Assembly (NCBI GenBank): GCA_007748055.1
Contig: CP036279.1
Span: 4,650,001 to 4,714,000, forward strand
Source: Kolteria novifilia
GTDB taxonomy: Bacteria; Planctomycetota; Planctomycetia; Kolteriales; Kolteriaceae
DNA: 64,000 bases
Direction of reading: 5' to 3'
Below, in pieces: positions 25,615 to 34,722 of this stretch. How positions within the stretch are numbered: position 1 is the first letter of the stretch; each line of letters starts with the position of its first letter. A model generated the notes under the pieces. That model saw only the letters and a list, made by a program, of their open reading frames with translations, was not told the DNA's origin and made no database searches. A program made the position numbers and the translations under genes.

Positions 25615-26385
25615 TCAGCCGTGGGGCATGTCCTCGCCGGGGAGCTTGACCGGCGCGGGGCTCCCCTTGCCACCGCGAACAAACCGAATCAGATCCTCCG
25701 TCCCCGCGGGATGCGGCAGCGTGAAGAGTTCGCCGAAGAGAAATCCGCTGCGCCCGCCGGTCGCGGCGGCGTTGCCACTGACCCAATGCTTGACTTTCGC
25801 GAAGCGTTTCTCGTCGAATTGTGACTTGTAGCACTCGATCGCGGCTAGTTTCTGCTCGAACGTGTCGCTGATGTCGACGACGAAGCTACTGTGCCAATCG
25901 CGGTTCTCGGCGTCGAAAATCACCGGAGCGTAGACGAGATGCGGCACGCGGTAGGGAGTCGTCCCTTCGAAGCGTTCGTCCCACTTGGTCAGTTGGGAAT
26001 AGAAACGGCTCGCTTCGACGAGCAGATGCCCCTGGTGATGGTCGGGAGAGGCGGCGGGCGTTCGTCCCGCCATCGTGAGAATGATATCGGGGCGATACTT
26101 GCGCAGGGCCGTGGCGACGATGTAACGGTTTTCCGGACTGTCCATCAAGACACGGTTGGGCAGCCCGAGATTGAGCCGCACTTGGACGCCAAGGATTTCG
26201 CGAGCCGTCTCGGCTTCGGCGGCGCGGGTCTCCAAGGTCCCTCGCGGCGTGGGCTCGCCGGTGGTGAGATCGAACATCCCGACGCGATAACCTTGGTTGA
26301 CGAGTTTCGCGAGCGTCCCCCCACAGGTAATCTCCAAGTCATCTGGGTGGGGCGCGATCGCCACCACGTCGAGCCGTTCGGTCAT
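25615..26385 (-). CDS. PIG-L/LmbE-family deacetylase, BshB1-like
   Basis: A 256-residue metal-dependent N-deacetylase. The zinc-site motif APHPDDLEITCGGTLAKL (~residues 11-28) and the second His cluster SPDHHQGHLLVEA (~113-125) are intact. The remainder tracks the bacillithiol-pathway enzyme BshB1 closely: DLTTGEPTPRGTLETRAAEAETA, LNLGLPNR, YRPDIIL, SSFVVDISDTFEQKLAAIECYKSQF. BshB1 removes acetate from GlcNAc-malate on the way to bacillithiol. bshA and bshC are not in the window, so a bacillithiol role is likely but not proved. The C-terminal ~40 residues extend beyond the usual length. Monocistronic on the minus strand. Confidence 0.85.
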   Translation of the reverse strand: MTERLDVVAIAPHPDDLEITCGGTLAKLVNQGYRVGMFDLTTGEPTPRGTLETRAAEAETAREILGVQVRLNLGLPNRVLMDSPENRYIVATALRKYRPDIILTMAGRTPAASPDHHQGHLLVEASRFYSQLTKWDERFEGTTPYRVPHLVYAPVIFDAENRDWHSSFVVDISDTFEQKLAAIECYKSQFDEKRFAKVKHWVSGNAAATGGRSGFLFGELFTLPHPAGTEDLIRFVRGGKGSPAPVKLPGEDMPHG

Positions 26386-26635
26386 TCGAGTCTCCTAGCG
26401 TGGTCGGTTTCGGTCGGTGAATTCCGCATTCCTGAGGTAGTCGTATCGCGAGGGGTGAATCGGGAAGCCCATCGCCCAGGATTATCGTAGTGCTCATTCA
26501 ACAAAGCGCCAACGACGCCCCCGACAATGGGCCGATGGACAGTTTCTCACCAGCCACGTACAACGCACGGAAGTTTCTCGAGTTTTCGGGCACTTCTCGC
26601 CCCATCGCCAAAGACCCTGGAGGTACGACAATTTT

Positions 26636-27892
26636 ATGGCCGATCTGATTGCCCCTCACGGTGGACTCTCCGAGCCGATCTGCCGGACGGTTCCGGAAGC
26701 CGAAGTCGCCGACTTCGGAGCGCACGCCGCCGGCTTGACGAAAGTCCCGGTCTCCGGGGCCGATCTTTCGAGCCTCTATCGTTTTGGCGACGGCGGCCTG
26801 AGCCCCCTCACCGGACCGATGACCAAGGACGTCTACGATAAGGTCCTCGAGGAAGAGATCATCGTCCAAGACGGCAAGAACTACGCCTGGACGATTCCGA
26901 TCTCCTTGCCCGTCGACAAGGATCTGGCCGGCTCCCTCAAGGAAGGCCAGGAAGTCGCCCTCGTCAACCAGAACGACGAGGTGGTCGCGACGCTGAAGAT
27001 CGGCGACATCTTCCCCTGGGACAAAGCCAAATACAACACCTCGGTCTACCTGACCGAGCGGAGCGATCATCCCGGCGCCCGCATCGCGCTGGAAGATCCG
27101 CGCGAGTTCCTCTTGGGCGGTGAAGTCCGCGTCCTGCCGCAGCCGAAGAACCCGAGCTTCGGCAAGTACGTCCTCACCCCGCGTGAGACACGCAAGCTCT
27201 TCGCCGAGAAGAAGTGGGACAAGACGGTCGCCTTCCAGACCCGGAATCCCCTGCACCGTGCCCACGAATACGCCCTTATCGTCGGCCTCGAGCGGCTGAC
27301 TCGTGAGGGGCACTTCACCGGCGCGGTCCTCAACCCGCTGATCGGCGAAACCAAGAGCGACGACGTCCCCGCCGATGTCCGGATGAAGACCTACGAGGCC
27401 CTCATCGACGGTGGAGCCTTCGGCGAAGGCGACATCGACGACGAACTCTGGAAGGAAAAGGGCCAGAAGTTCAGCGATCACGTCATCCTGCTCGGCCTCG
27501 ACATCAAGATGTTCTACGGCGGCCCGAAGGAAGCCGTCATGCACGGTATCTATCGTCAGAACTTCGGCTTCACTCACCTGATCATCGGCCGAAAGCACGC
27601 CGACGCCCCGTACGATGACGGCGGCGACATCTGGGATCCGCTCGACGCGCAGCGCAAGTTCGACAACCTCAACGGTGAGCTTCTCATCGACCCGGTCAAG
27701 GTTGGCTTCGCGGCCTTCTTCGAGGAGATCGGCAAGGTCGGTCTTGTCGACGAGTGCAAGCCCAAGGGCTATCATCCCGTTTCGATCAGTGGTCGCGAAC
27801 TCCGCACCCAGCTCAAGGCCGGCGAGTTGCCCGATCCCCGCATCATGCGTCGCGAAACCGCCGAGATCCTCATCGCGGCGATGCACGGCTAA
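26636..27892 (+). CDS. sat: Sulfate adenylyltransferase (ATP sulfurylase)
   Basis: A 418-residue enzyme forming APS from ATP and sulfate, the first step of sulfate assimilation (or, in reverse, sulfur oxidation). Motifs: the ATP-binding [16 protein letters not shown] (~residues 200-215), [18 protein letters not shown], and [18 protein letters not shown] (~315-332). The last is a variant: many bacterial enzymes read GRDHAG at this place. There is no APS-kinase P-loop, so it is the single-function form. Its start ATG at 26636 is preceded by the ribosome-binding site GGAGGTACG. No cys or apr genes are adjacent, so the direction used in the cell cannot be inferred here. Confidence 0.92.
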   Translation: MADLIAPHGGLSEPICRTVPEAEVADFGAHAAGLTKVPVSGADLSSLYRFGDGGLSPLTGPMTKDVYDKVLEEEIIVQDGKNYAWTIPISLPVDKDLAGSLKEGQEVALVNQNDEVVATLKIGDIFPWDKAKYNTSVYLTERSDHPGARIALEDPREFLLGGEVRVLPQPKNPSFGKYVLTPRETRKLFAEKKWDKTVAFQTRNPLHRAHEYALIVGLERLTREGHFTGAVLNPLIGETKSDDVPADVRMKTYEALIDGGAFGEGDIDDELWKEKGQKFSDHVILLGLDIKMFYGGPKEAVMHGIYRQNFGFTHLIIGRKHADAPYDDGGDIWDPLDAQRKFDNLNGELLIDPVKVGFAAFFEEIGKVGLVDECKPKGYHPVSISGRELRTQLKAGELPDPRIMRRETAEILIAAMHG

Positions 27893-28416
27893 ACCGCCTC
27901 AGGCGGATTGAACCACAACGCAGGCTCCATGGAGTGACCCGTTGGTTGTTCCGTGGAGCCCGCCAACGGGCCGCATCGACGCAGCCGGCGCCGAGCGCCC
28001 CCGCGGTCGGGCGACTGACGCCCCGTTGTCCCACGTCGCGCCGGTCCAACCCTCAAATCCGGGTCGTCACAACCCATCTATCCGTAACGTGTTAACACCT
28101 CCAATCGCGTCATTTGCCAACGAATCCACGATCTCGGACGTATAATAGAGTCGATGAGGGAGCCTGGGATCCGGCAGCCGCCGACTCGCCAGCGACCTTG
28201 TTTTGGGGCTCGGCGCCTCGTTCTCATTTGTCATTTCTTTTGCCGGGCCCCCTCGGCGAGTAGCACCCCCATCACTGACGTGCCGCTCTTGCGCACGATC
28301 CGTTCGGTGACGTTCGTTGCCATTCGAGCCTAGCCGCGCTCGCGGTAGTGTCTCATGCTTGTCACCGACCATGGTCCGCGCTTGGGGCGTCACCCTAGCC
28401 CAAGGAGGACCAGACC
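27893..28416. other. Intergenic interval between sat and the acyl-CoA dehydrogenase gene
   Basis: About 520 bases without a credible gene. Just after the sat stop is a small hairpin CCGCCTCAGGCGG (27895-27907), and a larger imperfect one pairs GGCTCCATGG (27923) with CCGTGGAGCC (~27951); neither has a U-run. TATAAT at 28141-28146 is a good -10 candidate for the downstream gene, with TTGCCA upstream but at too long a spacing (21 bases), so the promoter call is weak. A leader of about 265 bases would result. AAGGAGGACC precedes the ATG at 28417. Confidence 0.35.
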
Positions 28417-30381
28417 ATGAGTCTCGACATGCGCGATGCCGATGCCCGACAAGATGTCATCGACACCTCCGCCCACGAGAGCCCGGCAGAGTCGAAAACC
28501 ACCTTCGCCGAGGAAGCTCTGCGCCTGGGCGGCAAGAGCGAAACCGAAGTCCGAAAGACCGGCGCCATCGACCGCGCCGACGACGAAGTCGAAGGTCTCT
28601 TCGCGCCGCAGTACCAGACCGTCCATAGCCCCGTTCACCGGGCAATTTGGAACGACGAGTTCCCGATCGACTTGTTTCAACCGTCGGGCATACAGCCGGC
28701 CCCCGAATCAAACATCGTGATGGAATCCTCCCTCGAGATCGCGCGCCGTCATCGTCGTGCCGGAACGCTCTACGATGAGCGCGGCAAGGTGTCGGAAGCG
28801 GTTCTCGGGGAGTTGGGATGCGCGGGGTATTGGGGCCTCCTGGTCGACCGCGAATACGGCGGCCAGGGGGTTCCTTTTGGGATGTTCGCCCCCTTCCTGA
28901 CACGCATGGCGACCATCGACCCGACCATCGCCGGACTCGCCTCGGTTCACGGCTGTATCGGCGCCGTCGACCCGATCCGGACCTTTGGCACGCCCGAGCA
29001 AAAGGCGAAGTACCTGCCTCTGCTCGCGTCAGGGGAACGTCTCTCGGCGTTCGCCCTGACCGAGCCGGGTGCCGGCTCCGACCTGACCGCGCTACGAACT
29101 CGAGCGGTGCTCGACGGCGATCACTATGTCGTCAACGGCGAGAAACTCTTCATCACCAATGCGATCTGCGGTCGCACCATCGGCCTGGTCTGCCTGATCG
29201 ACGACAAGCCCGCGGTCCTGATCGCCGACTTGCCCGAGGAGGAGAACGAGCACTTCCAACTCGTCACCTACGGGCTCTACGCCCTCAAGCATACGAACAA
29301 CAATGGGCTGCGATTTCGCGACTTCCGCGTTCCGAAGGAGAACCTCCTCAAGCCCGAACGGGGCGATGGGCTGACGGTGGCGTACCATGGCCTCAACCTC
29401 GGTCGCGTCGCGCTCTGTGCGACCGCGTCGGGCAACATGCGACTGATGCTCGCCAACATGCTCCCATGGGCTCGCTTCCGACACACCTACGGCGAAGCGA
29501 TCGAACGGCGTGAACTGGTCCGGCGCCGCCTCGGCAGACTCGCCTCGATGATCGTCGGGAGCGACGCCCTGGTGGCGTGGTGCTCGTGGCTCCTCGATCA
29601 AGGCTACCGTGGCGAAATGGAGTGCATCATCGCGAAGATCTTTGGCAGCGAGGCCCAGAAGGACGCCGCCATCGAGCTCTTCATGAAGACCCACGGCGGC
29701 CGATCCTTCATTCATGGCCATCTCTTCGGCGACAACGTCCACGAGTTCCTCGCTCCCTGCATTTACGAGGGGGAAGGCGAAATGCTTGGGATGGCCTTCT
29801 TCAAGTCACTGGTCAAGGATCACGGCAAAAGGTTCTTTGAACCGATCGGCAAGGCCCTTCAGGAAGCGGGGATCAAGAACCCCAATCCGATGAACCCCGC
29901 TCACGCTTGGGCACTGCGGCACGCGATGGTGCCCTACGCGAAGTGGTTCGCGAAGTATCAGTTCTCGCCGAGTCGTTCGGTCGAGCTGCCGCGACTGCCC
30001 GGACCACTCACCGCCCATGCCGATTTCGCGGTGAAGCGTCTTCGCAAGGCGGCGGGAGAGATCAGCGGCACGATGCGAAAGCACCAGCTCAAGCTGGCCG
30101 ATCGTCAGTGCCGCATGGCCGACCTCTCGCAGCGAATCCAGGACACGGTCACGATCCTCGTCACCGCCTTGCATGCGGGGCGGTCCGATAGCGTGACGGT
30201 CCAGCTCGCCGCCGACGTCCTTTGCAGCGACTTGCGGAACAAGCTGCTGGGCAGGCGTCCGAGTGATCGCGAGCTGAGATCGGCGACACGATTGGGCGAA
30301 ATGGTCGCCGAGGGGGGCTTCGCCTCCATCGCGGGCATCGAACCGGACGCGATCCTGATGCCCTACGAGCAGGACGACTGA
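28417..30381 (+). CDS. Acyl-CoA dehydrogenase with C-terminal extension (VLCAD/ACAD9-like layout)
   Basis: A 654-residue flavoenzyme; ordinary family members are ~390. The ATG at 28417 has AAGGAGG upstream. Residues ~95-490 are the ACAD domains: [30 protein letters not shown] (FAD/substrate signature), [11 protein letters not shown], and the catalytic Glu in [10 protein letters not shown] (Glu ~451). Residues ~490-654 are an alpha-helical extension like the one in membrane-bound very-long-chain enzymes. The N-terminal ~90 residues also look extra and hydrophilic. It probably oxidises long acyl-CoA. The next gene, 200 bases downstream, encodes an acyltransferase-domain protein, which hints at a shared fatty-acyl pathway. 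The electron acceptor (ETF) is not in the window. Confidence 0.88.
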   Translation: MSLDMRDADARQDVIDTSAHESPAESKTTFAEEALRLGGKSETEVRKTGAIDRADDEVEGLFAPQYQTVHSPVHRAIWNDEFPIDLFQPSGIQPAPESNIVMESSLEIARRHRRAGTLYDERGKVSEAVLGELGCAGYWGLLVDREYGGQGVPFGMFAPFLTRMATIDPTIAGLASVHGCIGAVDPIRTFGTPEQKAKYLPLLASGERLSAFALTEPGAGSDLTALRTRAVLDGDHYVVNGEKLFITNAICGRTIGLVCLIDDKPAVLIADLPEEENEHFQLVTYGLYALKHTNNNGLRFRDFRVPKENLLKPERGDGLTVAYHGLNLGRVALCATASGNMRLMLANMLPWARFRHTYGEAIERRELVRRRLGRLASMIVGSDALVAWCSWLLDQGYRGEMECIIAKIFGSEAQKDAAIELFMKTHGGRSFIHGHLFGDNVHEFLAPCIYEGEGEMLGMAFFKSLVKDHGKRFFEPIGKALQEAGIKNPNPMNPAHAWALRHAMVPYAKWFAKYQFSPSRSVELPRLPGPLTAHADFAVKRLRKAAGEISGTMRKHQLKLADRQCRMADLSQRIQDTVTILVTALHAGRSDSVTVQLAADVLCSDLRNKLLGRRPSDRELRSATRLGEMVAEGGFASIAGIEPDAILMPYEQDD

Positions 30382-30410
30382 CGGCCTGGTCGCCCATCCG
30401 CGTAAAGTCG

Positions 30411-30438
30411 GTGCCACTGGCTGCTCGCCAGCCGGTGG
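30411..30438. repeat. Dispersed hairpin repeat copy
   Basis: GTGCCACTGGCTGCTCGCCA followed by GCCGGTGG folds into a CCACTGGCTG/CAGCCGGTGG stem. It sits 30 bases after the acyl-CoA dehydrogenase stop. A member of the same family as copies near 17045, 25553 and 59598; it might also act as a weak terminator. Confidence 0.6.
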
Positions 30439-30580
30439 ATGGGCCTTCGAAACAAAGACGAGACTGGCGACGCACTAAGTTGACCGAGGCATCTTCCCGC
30501 CAAAGGAAAGTTCGCCTCGGTTGGGCGTAACCGGTATGGCTTGACGTCAAGAGACGGTCCCCGGCAGGAGGGACGAGCGC

Positions 30581-31756
30581 ATGGAGAATCAGTTGAGCAA
30601 CGGATTCGTCAACAACGGGCTCAAGGCACGGATCGCCGGCTCCGCCTTCGCATTTCGAGGCTACAACGTCACAAATCTCGGCAAGAGTCCCGAACTGCTC
30701 GCTCACCCGGCCTATGGCCCAACGGTCAGACGTGTCCTCGACGACGTCTCGGAGATCTGCGCCGACAAGGCGGGGATGGAGTTCGATCTCGTCCGCGACG
30801 TTCGCGAACGCCGGGGAACGACGCTCAAGACCTTCGCCCGCGACGTGGCGCTGATCGTCGGCATGGAAATCGCCCAAATCGACCTGCTCAAGGAGTTCTT
30901 CGGACTCGGGGTCGGCGACGCGAAGCTGATGTTCGGCTACTCGATTGGCGAACTCTCCGCCCTCGTGGCCGGCAAGGTCTTCGAAGTCGACCAGATCCTC
31001 CCGATTCCGGTCGTCCTGGCGCCCGACTGTGCCGAGCTTGCCCGCGACGTCACCATGGGAATTCTCTTCACCCGCGGTCCAGTGCTGCGCATGGAGGAGG
31101 TCAAGCGGCTCTGCGTGCAAGTCAGTAGCGAGGGCGAAGGGCTCATCTTCCCCTCGGCCTACTTGGCCCCGAACACGGTCCTGCTCCTCGGCCAGGGCTC
31201 GACGATCTCGCGATTCGTCGACTTGATGCACGAGCGTTTTTCCGAAAAGGTCTACCTCAAACGCAACAAGAATCGCTGGCCGCCGATGCACACTCCCCTG
31301 CTTTGGGAACGCCACATCGGCAACCGGACCGCGACGATGCTGCACAAGGTCGCCGGCGGCTTCACGGCTCCGATTCCCAAGGTGATCTCCTGCGTGACCG
31401 GAGGGGCGACCTACAACGATTTCAACTCCCGCGAGACGTTGACGAAGTGGGTCGACCATCCGCAACTCTTGTGGGATGTCGTCTACAAGACCCTCTCCGA
31501 GGGGGTGCATCTGGTCATCCACGTCGGGCCGGAACCGAACCTGATCCCGGGAACGTTTCAGCGACTGCGCACCACGGTCGCCGCTCAGCTCGACAAGCGA
31601 CTCCTGACGCGGTGGGGCGGCTGGGTCGCCTCGGGGATTGTTCGTCGAAATCCGTGGGTGGGGGCGATGATGTCCTCGAACGCAGCGCTGCTTCACGCGC
31701 CATTCGTCGATCAGATCATTCTCGAGGACTGGCTCTTGGAGCAGAAGGTCGAGTAG
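30581..31756 (+). CDS. Malonyl-transacylase-like acyltransferase-domain protein
   Basis: A 391-residue protein; the ATG at 30581 follows GCAGGAGG. It contains the acyltransferase nucleophile elbow FGYSIGELSAL (Ser ~121; FabD: GHSLGE) and a matching basic site PPMHTPLLW (His ~237), both in the spacing expected of AT domains. The N-terminus RIAGSAFAFRGYNV replaces the usual FxFPGQG. It is longer than FabD (~310), and the C-terminal ~90 residues (LDKRLLTRWGGWVASGIVRRNPW) are not part of the standard fold. No ketosynthase or ACP is adjacent. It may load an acyl or malonyl group for an unrecognised lipid or polyketide synthase. Family confident, substrate unknown. Confidence 0.75.
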   Translation: MENQLSNGFVNNGLKARIAGSAFAFRGYNVTNLGKSPELLAHPAYGPTVRRVLDDVSEICADKAGMEFDLVRDVRERRGTTLKTFARDVALIVGMEIAQIDLLKEFFGLGVGDAKLMFGYSIGELSALVAGKVFEVDQILPIPVVLAPDCAELARDVTMGILFTRGPVLRMEEVKRLCVQVSSEGEGLIFPSAYLAPNTVLLLGQGSTISRFVDLMHERFSEKVYLKRNKNRWPPMHTPLLWERHIGNRTATMLHKVAGGFTAPIPKVISCVTGGATYNDFNSRETLTKWVDHPQLLWDVVYKTLSEGVHLVIHVGPEPNLIPGTFQRLRTTVAAQLDKRLLTRWGGWVASGIVRRNPWVGAMMSSNAALLHAPFVDQIILEDWLLEQKVE

Positions 31757-31856
31757 CGTTCTGGACGATCGGACAATCGGGGCGATGCTGCCGTTTGTCA
31801 AAGAAGGGGCGTCTGTTCTCTCAAGGTTGGCCGGTACGCGCGCCTTTCCGCGAAGT

Positions 31857-32052
31857 GACATCCTCTCCGAATAGTGATCCTCTCCGCATGCCCACTCCGA
31901 ATAGTGATCCTCTCCGCATGCCCACTCCGAATAGTGATCCTCTCCGCATGCCCACTCCGAATAGTGATCCTCTCCGCATGCCCACTCCGAATAGTGATCC
32001 TCTCCGCATGCCCACTCCGAATAGTGGGCATGGGCACCCATGAGAGGATGTC
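31857..32052. repeat. 30-bp tandem array framed by an 11-bp inverted repeat
   Basis: Five perfect 30-base copies (31871-31900 through 31991-32020), each containing GATCCTCTCCGCATGCCCAC. The array ends in a perfect 10-base stem (32007-32016 with 32023-32032, loop CCGAAT). Outside, GACATCCTCTC at 31857-31867 is the exact inverse of GAGAGGATGTC at 32042-32052. It lies between two convergent genes (stops at 31756 and 32075). There are no spacers, so it is not a CRISPR array. The unit length is a multiple of three and gives spurious 10-residue repeats on both strands. The right-hand hairpin has the same layout as the repeat at 43594-43632. Confidence 0.9.
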
Positions 32053-32074
32053 GTCGAGATCCAACAGGTCCCGC

Positions 32075-32626
32075 TCAGCGTTTGGGTCGTTCGGGTAGCT
32101 TGAACTTGGAGAACTTCGACTTCGGGTCGTCCTTGGTGGCCTCCTCGTCCCCGGACGAGAGGGGCTGCGGCATCGGCGGAGGATCGTTCTTCGCGTCGCT
32201 CTTGAAGCCGGACGCTTTGCGAAGCTCCTCGAGTTGACGGCGGATGTCGTCGGGATCGACCTTGGAGTTCGCCGCCTCTTTCTCGGCGTTCTTGGCCTCC
32301 TCGAGAGCCTCCCGTTCCAACTCTTCGATTCGTTTCGAGATCCGGATCTTCTCCTCTTCGGGAACCGAAGGCGAGTAGAGGTCGATCTCGATCTCCTTGA
32401 CCTCGCGATTGACGTAAATGTTGTTGATGCTCGTGAAGGGAATCAGGAAGAGTCGCCCGGCGGCGTCTTGCCCTCCCGGTCTGCCCCGGAGCATGACGAG
32501 TTCGTCCTCAACGTGGCAGATCTCCTGGACGACGACCTCGATGCCTCCGTTCAAGATGATCATCAGATCGCGAATGTCCTCCGGACGGATCGAGTGGAAG
32601 ACTTTTTGCCAGGCGGCGCTTTCCAA
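32075..32626 (-). CDS. Hypothetical protein with a small beta-rich N-terminal domain and charged tail
   Basis: A 183-residue protein, family not recognised. The start is probably a TTG at 32626 (translation MESAAWQKVF), with GGGGGAG upstream; no in-frame ATG fits. Residues ~20-85 look like a compact beta domain (LMIILNGGIEVVVQEICHV, ELVMLRGRPGG, RLFLIPFTSINNIYVN) somewhat like an Sm/PRC-barrel fold (weak impression). Residues ~95-145 are a highly charged helical stretch, probably coiled coil (ISKRIEELEREALEEAKNAE), and the tail is Pro/Ser/Lys rich. No signal peptide or membrane segment. It is divergent from hisG, with the promoter region shared. Confidence 0.65.
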   Translation of the reverse strand: MESAAWQKVFHSIRPEDIRDLMIILNGGIEVVVQEICHVEDELVMLRGRPGGQDAAGRLFLIPFTSINNIYVNREVKEIEIDLYSPSVPEEEKIRISKRIEELEREALEEAKNAEKEAANSKVDPDDIRRQLEELRKASGFKSDAKNDPPPMPQPLSSGDEEATKDDPKSKFSKFKLPERPKR

Positions 32627-32716
32627 ACCTCATTCTCCCCCGAAAAGAAGTGCTTCGTCGATCCCCGTCGGAGCGTTCGTCGATCGCACGCACGCCCCCG
32701 GCGAGTCTCCTCGACC

Positions 32717-32743
32717 TTTCCAGTTGGCCGAGCGATTTATAAT
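32717..32743 (+). promoter_or_regulatory. Candidate promoter upstream of hisG
   Basis: TTTCCA (32717-32722) and TATAAT (32738-32743) with a short 15-base spacer. A consensus -10 in GC-rich DNA is notable, but the spacer is below optimum. The implied leader to the hisG ATG is about 135 bases and includes the dispersed repeat at 32789. Confidence 0.35.
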
Positions 32744-32788
32744 AAACGCCCGCAGGAGCTTCGGCTAGCCGGCGGACGTTCTGCGACA

Positions 32789-32850
32789 GCCCAACGGCCC
32801 GTTGATCTATTCGCCGCCGGCCGCGAACGACCCGATTACATCAACGGACT
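32789..32850. repeat. Dispersed CGTTGATCTATTCGC repeat in the hisG leader
   Basis: CCCGTTGATCTATTCGCCGC at about 32799-32818 and, inverted, ATCAACGG at about 32839-32846 form the arms of an imperfect hairpin. Same family as 16947-16996 and 40571-40605. It lies between the candidate promoter and the hisG start. Confidence 0.6.
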
Positions 32851-32885
32851 ACAAACCCAAGATCAAGTTGGTATCACCCGCGACC

Positions 32886-33767
32886 ATGAGCGATTCATCC
32901 GTGTTAAAGCTTGGTATCCCGGCCGGAAGTCTCCAAGAGGCGACAGGCGAACTCTTTCGACGAGCCGGCTACGATATCCGATTCTCCTCCCGCTCCTACT
33001 ACCCGAACATCGACGATCCCGAGATCGAGTGCCTGCTCATTCGAGCCCAGGAAATGGCTCGCTACGTCGAGAAAGGGGTCATCGACGCGGGCCTGACCGG
33101 CTACGACTGGATCCTCGAGAACCGGGCCGACGTCCACGAAGTGACCGAGCTCGTCTTCTCCAAGGTGAGTCGCCGACCGGTTCGCTGGGTCTTGGCGGTC
33201 CCCAACGACTCCCCGATCAAGACGATCAAGGACCTTGAAGGTAAACGGATCGCCACTGAAGTCGTCAATCTGACGACCGACTATCTCGCCAAGCACGGCG
33301 TCACCGCGGACGTCGAGTTCTCCTGGGGAGCGACTGAGGTCAAGCCTCCCAAGCTCGCCGACGCCATCGTCGAAGTGACCGAAACCGGATCGTCGCTGCG
33401 GGCCAACAACCTGCGCATCATCGACGAGATCCTCCAGAGCACGACACGCTTCATCGTCAATAAGAAGGCCTGGGGAGACAGTTGGAAGCGGACAAAGGTC
33501 GAGAACCTCGTGCTGATGCTTCAGGGCGTCTTGGACGCCGAAGGGCGTGCGGGGCTGATGATGAACGTCCACCGTAAGGATCTCGACGAAGTCTTGGAGA
33601 TCCTCCCCGCCATGGGAAGGCCGACCATCTCGCAACTGGCGGACGACGAATGGGTTGCGCTGATGACGGTGCTCGAGGAGAGCCAGGTGCGCGACTTGAT
33701 TCCGAAACTCCGTCTGAGCGGCGCGCGCGACATTGTCGAATTTCCGCTCTCAAAGATCATCACCTAG
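32886..33767 (+). CDS. hisG: ATP phosphoribosyltransferase, long form
   Basis: A 293-residue enzyme that joins ATP and PRPP in the first step of histidine synthesis. I chose the ATG at 32886 ([20 protein letters not shown]), which gives the usual N-terminus; longer readings cross the repeat in the leader. Signatures: [34 protein letters not shown], the PRPP-binding region [25 protein letters not shown]. The C-terminal ~80 residues ([25 protein letters not shown]) are the ACT-like regulatory domain, so it is the long, histidine-inhibited form that does not require HisZ. No other his gene is in the window. Confidence 0.93.
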   Translation: MSDSSVLKLGIPAGSLQEATGELFRRAGYDIRFSSRSYYPNIDDPEIECLLIRAQEMARYVEKGVIDAGLTGYDWILENRADVHEVTELVFSKVSRRPVRWVLAVPNDSPIKTIKDLEGKRIATEVVNLTTDYLAKHGVTADVEFSWGATEVKPPKLADAIVEVTETGSSLRANNLRIIDEILQSTTRFIVNKKAWGDSWKRTKVENLVLMLQGVLDAEGRAGLMMNVHRKDLDEVLEILPAMGRPTISQLADDEWVALMTVLEESQVRDLIPKLRLSGARDIVEFPLSKIIT

Positions 33768-33843
33768 CCGCCGGCACGCGTACCACCCGTAGTCGCCAGG
33801 CCGGCATGAAAGACGAGCGTGTGAGGGCACCCTTACGAGGAGT

Positions 33844-33872
33844 TTGCCGCGGAACCGACGCGCTCTTATAAT
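33844..33872 (+). promoter_or_regulatory. Strong sigma70-type promoter upstream of speD
   Basis: TTGCCG at 33844-33849 and a perfect TATAAT at 33867-33872 are spaced by exactly 17 bases, the best promoter match in the window. It points toward speD-speE, whose first start codon is about 380 bases downstream of the likely transcription start, leaving an unusually long leader (33880-34261). Confidence 0.6.
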
Positions 33873-34261
33873 GCCGAGTCTTGCATCCAACCAATCTCGC
33901 GAGGCATCCAGCCGCCTCCGCCATCGATGCGTGCAACAGTCGAGCGGACAACAATGTCCGCTTTGAATAAGTATCGTCCATCGGCGCCGGAAATCGGTCG
34001 CCCATGTCGATCGAGCATGACTCCCTCGAACGACGATTCCATGGCCTAGGGGTGAGTTGCCCACTCGGAGACGCCGACTCGGAAACCCGATCGTCGAGTC
34101 CCGAGGCGGCGCTGGTCGAATCACGAACGAGAATGGCGTTGTTCTTCGTTCGGTCCTCTGGAATCAACGCGGCATTGCGAAACGGGGCACCACCGATGAT
34201 GACCGATACCGGCTTGACGATGAAGGAACGCCACCCCGATCCTGGAATCGGATCGCCCAGG
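33873..34261 (+). other. Long putative leader of the speD-speE transcript
   Basis: About 390 bases between the candidate promoter and the speD ATG. An in-frame opening extends upstream of speD to about 34004, but its translation (MSIEHDSLERRFHGLGV...) is not conserved-looking. No riboswitch class was recognised by eye. It could hold an untranslated control region or a small upstream ORF. Confidence 0.35.
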
Positions 34262-34660
34262 ATGGACGTCCAACCACTTCCCAATCACCTCGGGCGTCAC
34301 GTCCTCGGTGAGTATTTTCATTGCGAATCCCTTCCTGACGATACCGAACTTCTCCGCGAACAAATGGAATCGGCCGCTCGCGCGATTGGCGCCACGATCG
34401 TCGAATCGGTCTTTCACCGCTTCAATCCCCACGGCCTTTCCGGCGTGGTGGTGATCGCGGAATCTCATCTGGCGATTCACACCTGGCCGGAGCACCGCTG
34501 CGCTTCGGTCGATCTCTTCACGTGCAGCACCGAAATCGATCCCCGCGCGGGGTTCGACTATCTCCGCGAAGTCTTTCAAGCGTCGCGATTCAACATCGTC
34601 GTGTTGCCCAGGGGAGGGTTGGCGGTTCGGCCCGAGCTGATCACCGCCGTGACCTGCTGA
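34262..34660 (+). CDS. speD: S-adenosylmethionine decarboxylase, bacterial pro-enzyme
   Basis: A 132-residue class 1B enzyme. I chose the ATG at 34262 (MDVQPLPNHLGRHVLGEYF) to match the usual length (~130) and N-terminus; ATGs at about 34198 and 34219 are in frame but add unfamiliar sequence. The self-cleavage site is AESHLAIHTWPEH: Ser ~68 becomes the pyruvoyl cofactor, His ~73 aids processing, and Cys ~88 (DLFTCS) is the catalytic acid. It supplies decarboxylated SAM to the aminopropyltransferase encoded next, 62 bases downstream. The pair forms a polyamine operon. Confidence 0.92.
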   Translation: MDVQPLPNHLGRHVLGEYFHCESLPDDTELLREQMESAARAIGATIVESVFHRFNPHGLSGVVVIAESHLAIHTWPEHRCASVDLFTCSTEIDPRAGFDYLREVFQASRFNIVVLPRGGLAVRPELITAVTC

Positions 34661-34722
34661 TCCTCGTCGCCAACGCCGTTCACACCTCATGTAATCCCGT
34701 GGGATTCGGAAGGGGAAGATCC

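Noticed and set aside
26498-27886. 462-codon minus-strand open frame opposite sat
   Set aside because: Shadow; the plus strand has ATP-sulfurylase motifs.
31871-32020. Possible CRISPR or short coding repeats in the 30-bp array
   Set aside because: Perfect tandem copies with no spacers; the 10-residue repeats on both strands follow from unit length.
30161-32041. 626-codon minus-strand open frame across the acyltransferase gene and the 30-bp array
   Set aside because: Shadow in high-GC DNA; its N-terminal repeats come from the tandem array.
33760-34284. 174-codon minus-strand open frame between hisG and speD
   Set aside because: No ribosome-binding site or recognisable protein features; it overlaps the strong plus-strand promoter and the speD leader.
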